Positions 1 to 9,973 of a stretch of DNA of 35,420 nt are shown piece by piece. The stretch comes from an actinobacterium SCGC AAA028-A23 (GTDB lineage: Bacteria; Actinomycetota; Actinomycetes; Nanopelagicales; Nanopelagicaceae): NCBI GenBank assembly GCA_000378905.1, contig KB900542.1, positions 1 to 35,420 on the forward strand, given 5' to 3'. The notes beneath the pieces were generated by a model. That model did no database searches. It was not told the DNA's origin and saw only the letters and a list, made by a program, of their open reading frames with translations. Numbering within the stretch: the first letter of the stretch is position 1; every line of letters starts with the position of its first letter. A program made the position numbers and the translations under genes.

Positions 1-624
1 ATTGCCGAGATAAAAAGATCATCGCCGAGTAAAGGCACTTTGGCAGAAATTGATGATGCCAAATTTTTGGCAAGTAAGTACCAGGATGGTGGCGCTGATG
101 TGATCAGCGTTTTAACAGAAGAGCGTAGATTTAAAGGAAGTATTTCTGATTTTATCGATGTTCGAAATTCGATTGAGTTACCAGTACTTCGAAAAGATTT
201 TATCGTCACTGAGTATCAAGTTTTAGAGTCCAGAGTTTTAGGAGCGGATCTAATTTTGCTCATTGTCGCGGCCTTGACTGATTCACAATTAAAGGATTTT
301 TATCAACTATCAACTGAACTTGGCATGGATGTATTAGTAGAGGTACATGATTTAGATGAAGCTGAAAAAGCTTTGAATATTGGATCTAAAATCATTGGCG
401 TAAATTCAAGAAATCTTAAAACCTTGGAAGTCAGTGAGAAGTCATTTGAATTGATCCTGCCACAGCTTCCAGAGAGCGTCTTGAAAGTTGCAGAGTCAGG
501 AATCAGTACCGGTGAACAAGTTGCAAAGGTTCAAGATTTGGGGGCAAAGGCGGTTCTAATAGGCGAGAGTTTGGTTAAATCAGGTAATCCAGTTCATACG
601 ATTAATCAACTTCTAAATCGATAG
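1..624 (+). CDS. trpC: Indole-3-glycerol phosphate synthase, 5'-truncated
   Basis: TrpC closes the pyrrole ring of CdRP to give indole-3-glycerol phosphate, the step before tryptophan synthase. The reading frame is open from base 1, where it encodes IAEIKRSSPSKG, the family's substrate-binding lysine/SPS motif that normally lies some 50 residues into the protein, so only the N-terminus is missing. Further on are PVLRKDFI (catalytic lysine strand), LVEVHD, IGVNSRNL and the phosphate-binding VAESGIS and AVLIGESL segments, in the normal order of the (beta/alpha)8 barrel. The TTG at base 40 is internal and not a real start. trpB follows after 20 nt and trpA overlaps trpB, so this is the tail of a trp operon whose promoter lies outside the window. 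Confidence 0.96.
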   Translation: MAEIKRSSPSKGTLAEIDDAKFLASKYQDGGADVISVLTEERRFKGSISDFIDVRNSIELPVLRKDFIVTEYQVLESRVLGADLILLIVAALTDSQLKDFYQLSTELGMDVLVEVHDLDEAEKALNIGSKIIGVNSRNLKTLEVSEKSFELILPQLPESVLKVAESGISTGEQVAKVQDLGAKAVLIGESLVKSGNPVHTINQLLNR

Positions 625-644
625 AGATCCAATAAACTATCGTT

Positions 645-1859
645 ATGAGCACTGGTAGCTATAGAGAAGTTCTGAACGAATCTGCGGTCGGACATTTTGG
701 TCCTTACGGCGGTCGTTTCGTACCGGAAGCTTTAATATCTGCTTTGGATGAACTTGCTGCTGCACACACTGCTGCACAATCTGATCCTATTTTTCAATCT
801 GAATTAGCGGAGTTACATAAGAGTTACACAGGTCGTCCAAGTATTTTGACTGATGCGAAGAGATTTTCTGAACATGCCGGTGGTGCAAGAATTCTCTTAA
901 AGCGTGAAGATTTAAACCACACTGGCAGCCATAAAATAAATAACGTTTTAGGTCAGGCACTTCTGACAAAAAAGATGGGCAAGAAAAGAATTATTGCCGA
1001 AACTGGTGCGGGTCAACACGGCGTAGCCTCAGCAACTGCAGCTGCACTTTTTGGTCTTGAATGTGTGGTTTACATGGGAGAGGCAGACACTCAGCGGCAG
1101 GCATTAAATGTGGCCCGAATGAAATTGCTCGGAGCAACAGTTGTTCCTGTAACCCAAGGTTCTAAAACACTTAAAGATGCAATTAATGAAGCGATGCGAG
1201 ATTGGGTAACAAATGTAGAGACTACGCATTACTTACTTGGAACTGTTGCTGGACCACATCCATTCCCAACCATGGTGCGAGATTTCCAGCGAATAATTGG
1301 AGTTGAAGCAAGGGAACAAGTTTTATCGTTAACTGGGAAACTTCCTGATGCGGTGTTGGCTTGTGTTGGTGGCGGCTCAAACGCAATTGGTATTTTTCAT
1401 CCATTTATTGATGATAAAACTGTTCGGCTAATTGGATTAGAAGCAGGTGGAAAAGGAATAGAAACTGGATTGCATGCTTCAACTATTTCAGGTGGTAATC
1501 CAGGGGTATTGCATGGAACTCGTTCATATGTTTTGCAAGATCAAGATGGCCAAACTGTTGAGTCTCACTCTATTTCTGCAGGTCTAGATTATCCTGGAGT
1601 TGGACCAGAACATGCTTATCTAAATGACATTGGCAGAGCTGAGTACCGATCAATAACAGATGATCAGGCTATGTATGCGTTCTCGTTGATGTGCAAATCT
1701 GAAGGAATTATTCCAGCGATTGAAACAGCTCATGCTTTAGCAGGTGCATTAGAGCTTGGTCATGAACTTGGTAAAGATGCAACAATTCTTATTAACCTCT
1801 CAGGTCGAGGCGATAAAGATGTTCAAACTGCAGCTGATTACTTCGGATTACCGCTCTAA
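645..1859 (+). CDS. trpB: Tryptophan synthase beta chain
   Basis: The beta subunit condenses indole with L-serine to make tryptophan, using PLP. The 404-residue protein has the normal length of the TrpB1 type. HTGSHKINN carries the PLP lysine (Lys97), preceded by the KREDLNHTG strand; ETGAGQHG and the glycine-rich GGGSNAIG phosphate cup are present, and the N-terminal [10 protein letters not shown] block is typical of TrpB. Its stop codon shares one base with the trpA start (TAATG), which implies translational coupling of the two subunits of the alpha2beta2 complex. No odd features were seen. Confidence 0.98.
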   Translation: MSTGSYREVLNESAVGHFGPYGGRFVPEALISALDELAAAHTAAQSDPIFQSELAELHKSYTGRPSILTDAKRFSEHAGGARILLKREDLNHTGSHKINNVLGQALLTKKMGKKRIIAETGAGQHGVASATAAALFGLECVVYMGEADTQRQALNVARMKLLGATVVPVTQGSKTLKDAINEAMRDWVTNVETTHYLLGTVAGPHPFPTMVRDFQRIIGVEAREQVLSLTGKLPDAVLACVGGGSNAIGIFHPFIDDKTVRLIGLEAGGKGIETGLHASTISGGNPGVLHGTRSYVLQDQDGQTVESHSISAGLDYPGVGPEHAYLNDIGRAEYRSITDDQAMYAFSLMCKSEGIIPAIETAHALAGALELGHELGKDATILINLSGRGDKDVQTAADYFGLPL

Positions 1860-2662
1860 TGCCAACAGCTCTTGAAGAATTGTTTGTCAAAACTAAAAGC
1901 CAAAATCGTGCTGTTCTAATTGGCTATATTCCAGCGGGATTTCCAAATCAGAAAAGTTCAAAGAAAATTCTAAAAGCAATGATCGATGGTGGTATCGATG
2001 CAGTTGAAATTGGATACCCATACTCAGATCCAGTTATGGATGGACCAGTTATTCAGGCTGCCTCTGAGGAAGCCATCAAAAATGGTGCAGGCGTAAATGC
2101 TGTTTTTGATCTACTTCAAGAAGGGGTCAAGCAAGGTATTCCTTCGATGGTTATGAGTTACTGGAGTCCAATCGAAAAATATGGTGTTGAGAATTTTTCA
2201 AAAAAAGTTTCAGAGTTGGGTGGGAGTGGCGTAATTACTCCTGACCTGACAGTTGAAGAATCCAATGAATGGCTTAGTTATTCAAGAACGTTTGACTTAA
2301 ATCGGATATATGTCGTAGCTCCTAGCTCATCAAGTGAGCGGTTGTCCAAAGTTACTGAACAGTGCTCTGGATTTATTTACGCTGCCAGTCTTATGGGTGT
2401 AACAGGTACCAGAGATTCTGTTTCTGGAAATGCTAAATCATTGGTGGAACGAATTCGTAAGGTAAGTAAAACGCCCGTAGCTGTTGGGCTTGGTGTTTCT
2501 ACAAAAGAACAAGCAAGCGAGGTTGCTAAGTATGCTGATGGTGTCATTGTCGGTTCTGCATTTATAAAAATTATTCAAGAATTCGGAGCCGGCAGAACTG
2601 GTTTAAAGAAAGTCAAGCAACTGGCAAAATCTCTCTCAGAAGGAGTTAGAAATGTTAAATAA
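1859..2662 (+). CDS. trpA: Tryptophan synthase alpha chain
   Basis: The alpha subunit cleaves indole-3-glycerol phosphate to indole and glyceraldehyde-3-phosphate and channels indole to TrpB. The protein has 267 residues, the usual length. The catalytic acids can be placed: Glu50 in AVEIGYPYSDP and Asp61 in VMDGP, spaced 11 residues apart as Glu49/Asp60 in the E. coli enzyme. The phosphate-binding end is visible as GVTGTRD, VGLGVSTKEQ and GVIVGSAF. The start overlaps the trpB stop by one base. The 3' end overlaps the next gene by 11 nt, so the following membrane-protein gene is co-transcribed with the trp genes. Confidence 0.97.
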   Translation: MPTALEELFVKTKSQNRAVLIGYIPAGFPNQKSSKKILKAMIDGGIDAVEIGYPYSDPVMDGPVIQAASEEAIKNGAGVNAVFDLLQEGVKQGIPSMVMSYWSPIEKYGVENFSKKVSELGGSGVITPDLTVEESNEWLSYSRTFDLNRIYVVAPSSSSERLSKVTEQCSGFIYAASLMGVTGTRDSVSGNAKSLVERIRKVSKTPVAVGLGVSTKEQASEVAKYADGVIVGSAFIKIIQEFGAGRTGLKKVKQLAKSLSEGVRNVK

Positions 2663-3110
2663 ATTTAGAACCTATCAACCATGGCTTACCTTACTTTCTC
2701 GCCTAATTCTAGGTGGAGTTTTGTTCGCTGCAGGAGCTTTAAAAATTGGCAACCTTCAAAAATCCGCAATGGCAGTAAGAGCTTATGAAATGTTGCCTGT
2801 TGAATTAGCTAACTTTCTGGGTTACGCATTACCTTGGATTGAAATTGGAATTGGCCTACTTCTAATCGTCGGAGCTTCGGTGAAGATCTGCGGTTTGCTA
2901 GGGGCATTTACTATGTTGGCATTCATTATTGCCATTGCGCAGGCATGGGCACGCGGGCTGAGTATTGACTGTGGATGTTTTGGTGGCGGGGGAACGATTG
3001 ATCCTGAGGAAACTAAGTATCTTTCTGAGATAATTCGGGATATAGGATTACTGGCTATGGGAGTTTTTCTATATTACTTCCCAAAGGGTAAATTAAGCCT
3101 AGATCGATAA
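2652..3110 (+). CDS. MauE/DoxX-family membrane protein
   Basis: A 152-residue integral membrane protein with about four hydrophobic segments (approximately residues 14-30, 52-75, 79-100 and 126-144). The pair Cys107/Cys109 in DCGCFGGGG after the third segment, and the N-terminal LSRLILGGVLFAAGALKI stretch, match the MauE-type branch of the DoxX superfamily. MauE proteins are linked to disulfide formation in periplasmic partners. The start ATG overlaps the trpA end by 11 nt and has an excellent ribosome site (AAGGAG, 2639-2644). The next gene encodes a membrane-anchored DsbA-like protein, so a role as the membrane partner of that thiol oxidoreductase is a reasonable inference, not a demonstrated one. 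Confidence 0.82.
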   Translation: MLNKFRTYQPWLTLLSRLILGGVLFAAGALKIGNLQKSAMAVRAYEMLPVELANFLGYALPWIEIGIGLLLIVGASVKICGLLGAFTMLAFIIAIAQAWARGLSIDCGCFGGGGTIDPEETKYLSEIIRDIGLLAMGVFLYYFPKGKLSLDR

Positions 3111-3129
3111 TCGATAACGGGGAGATGCA

Positions 3130-3804
3130 ATGGCAACCAATTCTGGAGCTGATAAAGGAACTCGCAATTTAGTAATTGTGATGGTTTTGTTTATCGTCGC
3201 AGTAGGAGTGATTTTTTCATTAATTAGCAGTCGTTCAAATTCAACTGCGGCTATCCCAGCTGCCGTTTCAGAAGCCGACGGCTATGGAATAGTTCTAAAT
3301 CCTGAAAGCACTCCAAAAATTGATGTCTATGTAGATTATCAGTGCCCTGCTTGTCGTTCCTTTGAACTAATTAATGGCAAATATTTAAATGAAGTTATTG
3401 AGGCAAAAAAAGCAAAGGTTGTATTCCATCCAATGACATTTATTGGCCCAGAATCAATCTTGGCAGCTAATGCAGCAGCTTGCTCTGCAGATGAAAATAG
3501 GTTTGTTGCTATGAATTTAGCTCTTTTCCAAAACCAACCTTCTGGTGAAAACACAGGTAAATGGCAAAATCCATTCTTTATCGAATTGGGTAAATCCATT
3601 GGTATTAACTCAACAACTTTTGAATCCTGCGTGAATGACGGAAAATATGTTGATTGGACGACAAACGTTGCTTCAGCCTCCGCAAAGGCCGATGTCAATT
3701 CAACTCCAACTGTATTAATCAATGGCAAGCCACTTGATCGAAATACTCAGTATGGAGACCCTGCAAATTTCAAGGCAGCACTTGAGGCAGCTGGCGTTAA
3801 GTAA
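3130..3804 (+). CDS. Membrane-anchored DsbA-like thiol oxidoreductase
   Basis: A 224-residue protein with an N-terminal uncleaved-looking hydrophobic anchor (residues 14-33) and an extracytoplasmic thioredoxin-fold domain of the DsbA/thioredoxin_4 type. The CXXC active site is CPAC (Cys72-Cys75) in VDYQCPACRSFE, and the cis-proline loop is STPTVLINGK (Pro193). Two further cysteines (Cys118, Cys167) may form a structural disulfide. The gene has a good ribosome site (GGGGAG, 3119-3124) 19 nt after the MauE-like gene. It probably catalyses disulfide exchange in exported proteins, with the upstream membrane protein as redox partner. Whether it acts as oxidase or isomerase cannot be told from the sequence. 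Confidence 0.9.
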   Translation: MATNSGADKGTRNLVIVMVLFIVAVGVIFSLISSRSNSTAAIPAAVSEADGYGIVLNPESTPKIDVYVDYQCPACRSFELINGKYLNEVIEAKKAKVVFHPMTFIGPESILAANAAACSADENRFVAMNLALFQNQPSGENTGKWQNPFFIELGKSIGINSTTFESCVNDGKYVDWTTNVASASAKADVNSTPTVLINGKPLDRNTQYGDPANFKAALEAAGVK

Positions 3805-3815
3805 TTTTACTTAAC
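3796..3815 (+). promoter_or_regulatory. Stem-loop between dsbA-like gene and lgt
   Basis: A perfect 8-bp inverted repeat, GTTAAGTA (3796-3803) and TACTTAAC (3808-3815), with a 4-nt loop. It spans the stop codon of the DsbA-like gene and ends directly before the lgt ribosome site AAAGG. It has no following T-run, so it is not a classical terminator. It could affect mRNA processing or coupling between the two genes. The structure is seen directly; its function is inferred. Confidence 0.4.
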
Positions 3816-3828
3816 AAAGGTGCAGCAA

Positions 3829-4653
3829 TTGATTCCAAGTCCATCCCGTTCTGCTTTTGAGATTGGTCCACTGACCATACATTTTTATGCTCTTTGCATA
3901 ATTTTAGGTATTGCAATTGCGGTTTGGTTGGGTAGTAAGCGATACCAAGCACTAGGTGGAAATTCAGATGATGTATTTGAGGTTGCCATTTGGGCTGTAC
4001 CTTTTGGAATTATTGGCGGGCGCATTTACCACGTAATCACTTCACCAGCCCCATACTTTGGTGAATTTGGAAATCCAACGGATGCCCTTCGAATTTGGAA
4101 GGGTGGACTTGGAATTTGGGGAGCGATATCACTTGGAGTGCTTGGTGCATATCTTTACTTCAAGACTCATAAAACTTCACTAACTTTTGCGCAATTACTA
4201 GACAGCTTGGCTCCAGGAGTAATCATTGCTCAAGCAATTGGACGTATTGGCAATTATTTCAATCAAGAGGTGTTTGGCAAACCAACTGATTTGCCCTGGG
4301 GGCTGAAGATTGATTTGTTTAACAGACCTGTTGGATTTGAGCAATTTACAACCTTTCACCCCACTTTCGCTTACGAATTAATTTGGTGTTTAATTATTGC
4401 CTTCCTATTGATAAAGATGCCAGGATTTATATCTAGGTTATGCACTCGAGCAGGTGATGTGTTTGTACTTTATATAATTGGGTACACCAGCGGCAGATTA
4501 TGGATAGAGACGCTAAGGATTGATGAAGCAAACACCTTATTTGGGTTGCGAGTAAATATTTGGGTCAGTTTATGTGTACTGCTTTGCGCATCGTTGTATC
4601 TTTATAGAAACTTTCGCCGTGGCAGCATGAAGAAAGAAGCTCAAGCCAGTTAG
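3829..4653 (+). CDS. lgt: Prolipoprotein diacylglyceryl transferase
   Basis: Lgt transfers a diacylglyceryl group from phosphatidylglycerol to the lipobox cysteine of prolipoproteins in the cytoplasmic membrane. The signature GRIGNYFNQEVFG is present, with about seven hydrophobic segments and a basic C-terminus. I prefer the TTG at 3829, because it gives the family-typical N-terminus MIPSPSRS and sits 9 nt after AAAGG (3815-3819 region). The alternative GTG at 3820 abuts that ribosome site and would add only three residues. It is the usual neighbour of the trp genes in Actinobacteria. The product is 274 residues long. Confidence 0.94.
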   Translation: MIPSPSRSAFEIGPLTIHFYALCIILGIAIAVWLGSKRYQALGGNSDDVFEVAIWAVPFGIIGGRIYHVITSPAPYFGEFGNPTDALRIWKGGLGIWGAISLGVLGAYLYFKTHKTSLTFAQLLDSLAPGVIIAQAIGRIGNYFNQEVFGKPTDLPWGLKIDLFNRPVGFEQFTTFHPTFAYELIWCLIIAFLLIKMPGFISRLCTRAGDVFVLYIIGYTSGRLWIETLRIDEANTLFGLRVNIWVSLCVLLCASLYLYRNFRRGSMKKEAQAS

Positions 4654-4662
4654 TATTTCTAC

Positions 4663-5367
4663 ATGGGTTTAGAAGAAGTCCAAATGAGAAATTTGGAGCA
4701 CCGCGCAAATCGAGCGGGATGGCTTCGAGCAGCGGTATTGGGTTCAAATGATGGCTTAGTTTCGACTGCCAGTTTAATGATTGGTATTGCCGCTGCAAAT
4801 AAAAGCGAATTTCTTATCACTGCTGGCCTTGCCGGTATAGCGGCTGGTTCAATGTCAATGGCAGTAGGAGAGTATGTCTCTGTTAAATCCCAAAATGATA
4901 TTGAGAAATCAGATCGAGAAATAGAAATTAAACAACTGGCAACTGATCTTGAAGGTGAATTTGCCGAGTTGGTTGATATCTACATGAAGCGTGGTTTAAC
5001 AGAAGAGTTAGCAAAACAGGTTGTAAGTGCAATGCATAAAAAGGATCCGTTAGAAGCGCATCTTCGAGATGAACTTGGCCATTTTGATCATACAAGAGCA
5101 AGACCTTTACAAGCTGGAGTGGCTTCTGCAATTGCATTTACAGCAGGAGGCATTGTTCCCTTGCTCGGAGCATTAATTTCATCAAAGAATCAAATTGAAC
5201 TGATTTTATTTTTTACAGCGCTAGGTTTGCTAATTGCAGGATTTATCTCTGCAAAAATTGCAGCATCTCCGATACCTAAAACCATTGCCAGGATTTTTCT
5301 AGGCGGGGCACTTGGAGTTGCAATTACCGCTGGAATTGGCTGGCTGGTAGGGCTTACTGGAGTTTGA
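4663..5367 (+). CDS. VIT1/CCC1-family iron/manganese transporter
   Basis: A 234-residue membrane protein of the vacuolar iron transporter family. The first pair of helices carries the family motif GSNDGLVSTASLMIG and GSMSMAVGEYVSVKSQ. A charged cytoplasmic insertion follows (about residues 85-145, rich in Glu, with EGEFAELVDIYMKRG and DELG), corresponding to the metal-binding domain of VIT proteins. Three hydrophobic segments follow (about 150-172, 178-200 and 210-232). Family members export Fe(II) or Mn(II) from the cytoplasm by proton antiport; the substrate here is not determinable. The ribosome site is weak; ATG 4684 (seven codons later) is an alternative start. It follows lgt after 9 nt. 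Confidence 0.88.
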   Translation: MGLEEVQMRNLEHRANRAGWLRAAVLGSNDGLVSTASLMIGIAAANKSEFLITAGLAGIAAGSMSMAVGEYVSVKSQNDIEKSDREIEIKQLATDLEGEFAELVDIYMKRGLTEELAKQVVSAMHKKDPLEAHLRDELGHFDHTRARPLQAGVASAIAFTAGGIVPLLGALISSKNQIELILFFTALGLLIAGFISAKIAASPIPKTIARIFLGGALGVAITAGIGWLVGLTGV

Positions 5368-5371
5368 TCAC

Positions 5372-5439
5372 CCTGCTACTATTTGCAGGTAGTTTGAAGT
5401 AGTTGGGCCACTGTCGTCCCGACCCTTAACGGGAGCGAC
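5372..5439 (+). promoter_or_regulatory. Two stem-loops in the gltB leader
   Basis: The 79-bp gap before gltB holds two inverted repeats. The first is CCTGC/GCAGG (5372-5376 and 5385-5389) with an 8-nt loop. The second is a longer stem, GTCGTCCCG (5413-5421) against CGGGA-G-CGAC (5430-5439), with one bulge and an 8-nt loop. The only plausible ribosome site for the TTG start (GGGAG, 5431-5435) is inside the 3' arm of the second stem. A TACTAT -10-like hexamer (5377-5382) lies in the first loop. Control of gltBD translation by this fold is inferred. The second hairpin could also be a weak terminator for the upstream gene. Confidence 0.4.
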
Positions 5440-5446
5440 CCTTTTC

Positions 5447-8400
5447 TTGGATTCTAAATCAGTTTTTTCTGCCACTCCAAAATCAGTTGGGTTATACAAC
5501 CCTGAGTTTGAACATGACGCATGCGGTGTTGCGATGGTGGCTACCCTAAAAAAGATTAGAAGTCATGAGATTGTTAGTTTGGCACTTACTGCCTTGAGAA
5601 ATTTAGAGCACCGGGGCGCTTCAGGTGCTGAGCCCGATAGCGGTGACGGGGCTGGCATATTAATTCAAATTCCAGATAAGTTTTATCGTTCAATTGTAGG
5701 TTTTGAATTACCAAAGCAGGGTAATTATGCAACTGGCATTTTCTTTGTTGAATGCTGGAGTGAAGAGATTGAACAGCAAATAAGGCAAATTGCGACCGAA
5801 GAGGGCTTAAAAATTCTTGGTTGGAGAGATCTGCCAATAAATACAAAGTCCATTGGCAAAACGGCACTGTCTGTGATGCCAACTTTTAAGCAGATTTTTA
5901 TTTGCGGAGTTAAAGGTGAAATTGATCTTGAATTAGAACGACTCGCGTTTTGTTTGCGAAAGCGAATAGAGCATTCACTTCCAATTTATGTGCCCTCGCT
6001 ATCATCAAAAACTATTGTTTATAAAGGAATGCTCACAACTGGACAGCTAGAGGAGTTTTTTCCAGATTTATCTAATCAATTAGTTGAATCCTCATTGGCT
6101 TTAGTGCACTCAAGATTTTCAACAAATACATTTCCCTCTTGGCCACTTGCACATCCATATCGCTACATCGCGCATAATGGAGAAATCAATACAGTTAAGG
6201 GTAATCGGAATTGGATGCGCGCTCGAGAAACTTTGTTGGAAAGTGATCTGATACCAGGTGATTTAAAACGACTATTTCCAATAATAAACAACTCTGGAAG
6301 TGATTCTGCATCTTTTGATGAAGTACTTGAATTACTTTATCTTGGTGGCAGGAGTTTGCCTCATTCAATTTTAATGATGATTCCAGAAGCTTGGGAAAAT
6401 CACAAAACTATGTCTCAGGAGCGAAAAGACTTTTACGCTTTTCATTCAGCACTGATGGAGCCATGGGATGGACCGGCATGTGTAACCTTCACAAACGGAA
6501 ATCAAATAGGTGCTGTTTTAGATCGCAATGGTTTGCGTCCTTCAAGATATTGGGTAACTGATGAAGGTTTAGTTGTTCTAGCTAGTGAGGTTGGAGTTTT
6601 AGATTTCAAACCTGAATCAATTACTCGTAAAGGCAGATTGCAGCCAGGCAAGATGTTTTTAGTGGATGTTGAACAGGGAAGAATTATTGAAGATGATGAG
6701 ATAAAGCAAGATTTGGCTACAGCCAAACCTTATTCAGATTGGCTGCATGCTGGTTTAGTGAAGTTAAGTGAATTGCCGGCACGTGAACATATTGTTTATC
6801 CGCACTCCTCTGTTGTTAGGAGACAAAGGGCGTTTGGATATACCGAAGAAGAAATCAGATTGATCATCACTCCAATGGCCAAAAATGGCGCAGAACCATT
6901 AGGTTCAATGGGAACAGACACTCCAATTGCTGCCTTGTCAGAAAAGCCAAGATTGCTTTTTGATTATTTTGCTCAACTCTTTGCTCAAGTAACTAACCCG
7001 CCATTAGATGCGATCCGCGAAGAACTTGTTACCTCACTAGGGGGTTCAATTGGTCCTGAACATAATTTGCTTGAACCAGGTCCATCTTCATGTAGACAAA
7101 TATCTCTTCAATTTCCGGTAATCGATAATGATGAACTAGCAAAGATTATTCACGTAAATGCCGATGGCGACCAACCTGGATTTGCTTGCCATGTTGTTCG
7201 GGGTTTGTTCCCAATTGCAGGTGGCGGTAGATCTCTAGTTGCTCGTCTTGAGCAAATTAGGCAAGAAGTTTCAAATGCCATCAACGATGGAGCTCGAATC
7301 ATAGTTTTGTCAGACCGCGATGGTGATGCTGAAAATGCACCAATTCCTTCACTACTACTTACTTCAGCGGTTCACCATCATTTGATAAGAGAGAAGTCCC
7401 GAACAAAGGTTGGTTTAGTTGTTGAAAGTGGTGAGGTTCGCGAAGTTCACCATGTTGCATTGTTAATTGGATTTGGTGCAGCTGCGGTCAATCCATATCT
7501 AGCTATGGAAAGTGCCGAAGATTTGGTTCGACAAGGAGTGATTTCAGGAATTACACCTGAAAAGGCTGTCAGAAATTTAATTAAATCCTTGGGCAAGGGA
7601 GTTCTAAAAGTTATGTCAAAGATGGGTGTCTCCACGATTGCCTCATATACGGGTGCACAAATTTTTGAAGCTATTGGTCTATCTAATGAAGTAATCGAGG
7701 AGTATTTTGTTGGGACTACTTCACGTCTTGGTGGTGTTGGGATTGAAATCATTGCCCAGGAAACCATTAAACGCCATCACATTGCCTATCCACCTGGGGG
7801 TGGGATTCCAGGTTCAAAGAAGTTACAAATTGGTGGTGAGTATCAATGGCGACGAGAGGGTGAACCTCACCTTTTCGATCCAGAAACTGTATTTACCCTT
7901 CAGCATGCAACTAGATCAAAACGTTTTGATGTATTCAAAAGGTATACAACAAGAGTTGACGATCAATCCAAACGATTAATGACATTGCGGGGTTTACTAA
8001 CTTTGAAGCAAGGCGTAAGAACTCCAATTCCGATCGATGAAGTTGAACCAGTTTCTGAAATTTTGAAAAGATTCGCTACGGGGGCGATGTCTTATGGATC
8101 TATCTCACAAGAGGCTCATGAAACTTTAGCAATTGCAATGAATCGAATTGGTGGAAAATCAAATACTGGCGAAGGCGGAGAAGATCCAGCCCGAAACATT
8201 GTTGATCAAAATGGAGATCTGCGTCGCTCAGCAATAAAGCAAGTTGCAAGCGGAAGATTTGGTGTTACAAGTGAATACCTTGTTAATGCTGATGATATTC
8301 AAATCAAAATGGCTCAGGGTGCAAAACCTGGCGAGGGCGGACAACTGCCCGGAAACAAGGTTTATCCGTGGATTGCAAAAGTTAGATATTCAACTCCTGG

Positions 8401-9973
8401 TGTTGGATTAATCTCACCACCACCGCACCATGATATTTACTCAATTGAAGATTTGGCTCAGTTGATTCATGATCTAAAAAATGCCAATGATCAAGCTCGT
8501 ATTCACGTCAAATTAGTTGCTGAGGTTGGTGTTGGAACTGTTGCTGCTGGAGTAAGCAAAGCACATGCAGATGTTGTTTTGATTTCAGGCCATGATGGCG
8601 GAACGGGTGCCTCGCCATTAACATCCTTAAAGCACGCGGGTGCACCTTGGGAGTTAGGACTTGCAGAAACACAACAAACATTGATGCTTAATGGTCTTCG
8701 AGATCGAATAGTTCTGCAAGTTGATGGTCAAATGAAAACTGGCCGAGATGTTTTGATAGCAGCTTTACTAGGTGCTGAAGAATTTGGTTTTGCAACCGCG
8801 CCATTGGTTGTATCTGGATGCGTAATGATGCGGGTCTGTCATTTAGATACCTGTCCAGTTGGGGTAGCTACTCAGAATCCAGAGCTGCGCAAGAAATTCA
8901 ACGGTAAGCCAGAGTTCGTGGAAACTTTCTTTGAGTATATTGCTGAAGAGGTAAGAGAATTATTAGCGCAACTTGGATTCAAAAAACTTGAAGATGCAAT
9001 TGGACAAGTTGAATTACTAGATACCAATGCGGCAGTAAGTCACTGGAAGGCCAACGGTTTAGATTTGGCGCCAATATTGATTGCACCCGAAAAAGGCGCA
9101 GCTCGTAGAAATACCATAACGCAGAACCATGGCCTAGAAAATGCCTTAGATAATGAGTTGATTACCTTGGCCAAAGAAGCCCTTGAAAACTCTAAAGAGG
9201 TAAGAATTGAAATGCCGGTTAGAAATGTAAATAGAACTGTTGGAACAATGCTTGGTACTGAAATTACCAGAAAATTTGGCGGCACTGGATTGCCATCGGA
9301 CACTATTGATATAACTTTTCATGGCTCTGCCGGACAATCTTTTGGAGCATTTATTCCACCAGGATTAACTTTAAGACTTTATGGCGATAGCAATGATTAT
9401 GTCGGTAAAGGTTTGTCAGGCGGACGAGTAATCATTCGCCCAGATGAACGAGCCGGTTTTGCCTCCGGAGAAAATGTCATTGCTGGAAATGTAATTGGGT
9501 ACGGGGCTACATCAGGTGAGCTATTAATAAGTGGCAAAGTTGGCGAAAGGTTTTGTGTCAGAAATTCCGGGGCTCACGCAGTTGTTGAGGGAGTTGGCGA
9601 TCATGGATGTGAATATATGACCGGAGGAACAGTTCTTGTGCTTGGTAAAACTGGTCGTAATTTTGCTGCTGGAATGTCGGGTGGAATGGCATTTGTTTTA
9701 GATTTAGATCCTGCCCTAGTAAATACAGAGATGGTTGATTTACTTACGCTGACCGATAAGTACGAAGAGTTTGTCAAAACAAGCATTTCGAAATTCTTCA
9801 CTGAAACTGGTTCTAAAGTAGCGCATGAACTACTTAAGGACTGGGATAAGAGCAAAAATCGAATCACCTTAATTATGCCCAGGGATTACGCTCGCGTAAT
9901 AGAAGTAATGGCGAAAGCGCAGCGCGAAGGTTTACCAGTTGAAAGCGCAGTTATGGCGGCTATCAGTGGCTGA
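5447..9973 (+). CDS. gltB: Glutamate synthase, large (alpha) subunit
   Basis: GltB converts glutamine plus 2-oxoglutarate to two glutamates, with electrons from GltD. The 1508-residue protein shows the full domain order: class II glutamine amidotransferase with the N-terminal nucleophile Cys26 in [10 protein letters not shown] after a short propeptide; central domain; FMN/2-oxoglutarate synthase domain with [18 protein letters not shown] and [11 protein letters not shown]; the 3Fe-4S cysteines in [12 protein letters not shown] (spacing C-x5-C-x4-C); and the C-terminal GXGXG beta-helix ([25 protein letters not shown]). The start is TTG 5447: the frame is closed by TAG at 5390 and no ATG or GTG lies between. 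It is coupled to gltD by an 8-nt overlap. Confidence 0.97.
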   Translation: MDSKSVFSATPKSVGLYNPEFEHDACGVAMVATLKKIRSHEIVSLALTALRNLEHRGASGAEPDSGDGAGILIQIPDKFYRSIVGFELPKQGNYATGIFFVECWSEEIEQQIRQIATEEGLKILGWRDLPINTKSIGKTALSVMPTFKQIFICGVKGEIDLELERLAFCLRKRIEHSLPIYVPSLSSKTIVYKGMLTTGQLEEFFPDLSNQLVESSLALVHSRFSTNTFPSWPLAHPYRYIAHNGEINTVKGNRNWMRARETLLESDLIPGDLKRLFPIINNSGSDSASFDEVLELLYLGGRSLPHSILMMIPEAWENHKTMSQERKDFYAFHSALMEPWDGPACVTFTNGNQIGAVLDRNGLRPSRYWVTDEGLVVLASEVGVLDFKPESITRKGRLQPGKMFLVDVEQGRIIEDDEIKQDLATAKPYSDWLHAGLVKLSELPAREHIVYPHSSVVRRQRAFGYTEEEIRLIITPMAKNGAEPLGSMGTDTPIAALSEKPRLLFDYFAQLFAQVTNPPLDAIREELVTSLGGSIGPEHNLLEPGPSSCRQISLQFPVIDNDELAKIIHVNADGDQPGFACHVVRGLFPIAGGGRSLVARLEQIRQEVSNAINDGARIIVLSDRDGDAENAPIPSLLLTSAVHHHLIREKSRTKVGLVVESGEVREVHHVALLIGFGAAAVNPYLAMESAEDLVRQGVISGITPEKAVRNLIKSLGKGVLKVMSKMGVSTIASYTGAQIFEAIGLSNEVIEEYFVGTTSRLGGVGIEIIAQETIKRHHIAYPPGGGIPGSKKLQIGGEYQWRREGEPHLFDPETVFTLQHATRSKRFDVFKRYTTRVDDQSKRLMTLRGLLTLKQGVRTPIPIDEVEPVSEILKRFATGAMSYGSISQEAHETLAIAMNRIGGKSNTGEGGEDPARNIVDQNGDLRRSAIKQVASGRFGVTSEYLVNADDIQIKMAQGAKPGEGGQLPGNKVYPWIAKVRYSTPGVGLISPPPHHDIYSIEDLAQLIHDLKNANDQARIHVKLVAEVGVGTVAAGVSKAHADVVLISGHDGGTGASPLTSLKHAGAPWELGLAETQQTLMLNGLRDRIVLQVDGQMKTGRDVLIAALLGAEEFGFATAPLVVSGCVMMRVCHLDTCPVGVATQNPELRKKFNGKPEFVETFFEYIAEEVRELLAQLGFKKLEDAIGQVELLDTNAAVSHWKANGLDLAPILIAPEKGAARRNTITQNHGLENALDNELITLAKEALENSKEVRIEMPVRNVNRTVGTMLGTEITRKFGGTGLPSDTIDITFHGSAGQSFGAFIPPGLTLRLYGDSNDYVGKGLSGGRVIIRPDERAGFASGENVIAGNVIGYGATSGELLISGKVGERFCVRNSGAHAVVEGVGDHGCEYMTGGTVLVLGKTGRNFAAGMSGGMAFVLDLDPALVNTEMVDLLTLTDKYEEFVKTSISKFFTETGSKVAHELLKDWDKSKNRITLIMPRDYARVIEVMAKAQREGLPVESAVMAAISG

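Noticed and set aside
5372-5439. Target of the ANTAR regulator in the gltB leader
   Set aside because: The idea is attractive because ANTAR proteins bind paired hairpins and often control nitrogen genes, but both loops have 8 nt and lack the conserved hexaloop with A and G at fixed positions.
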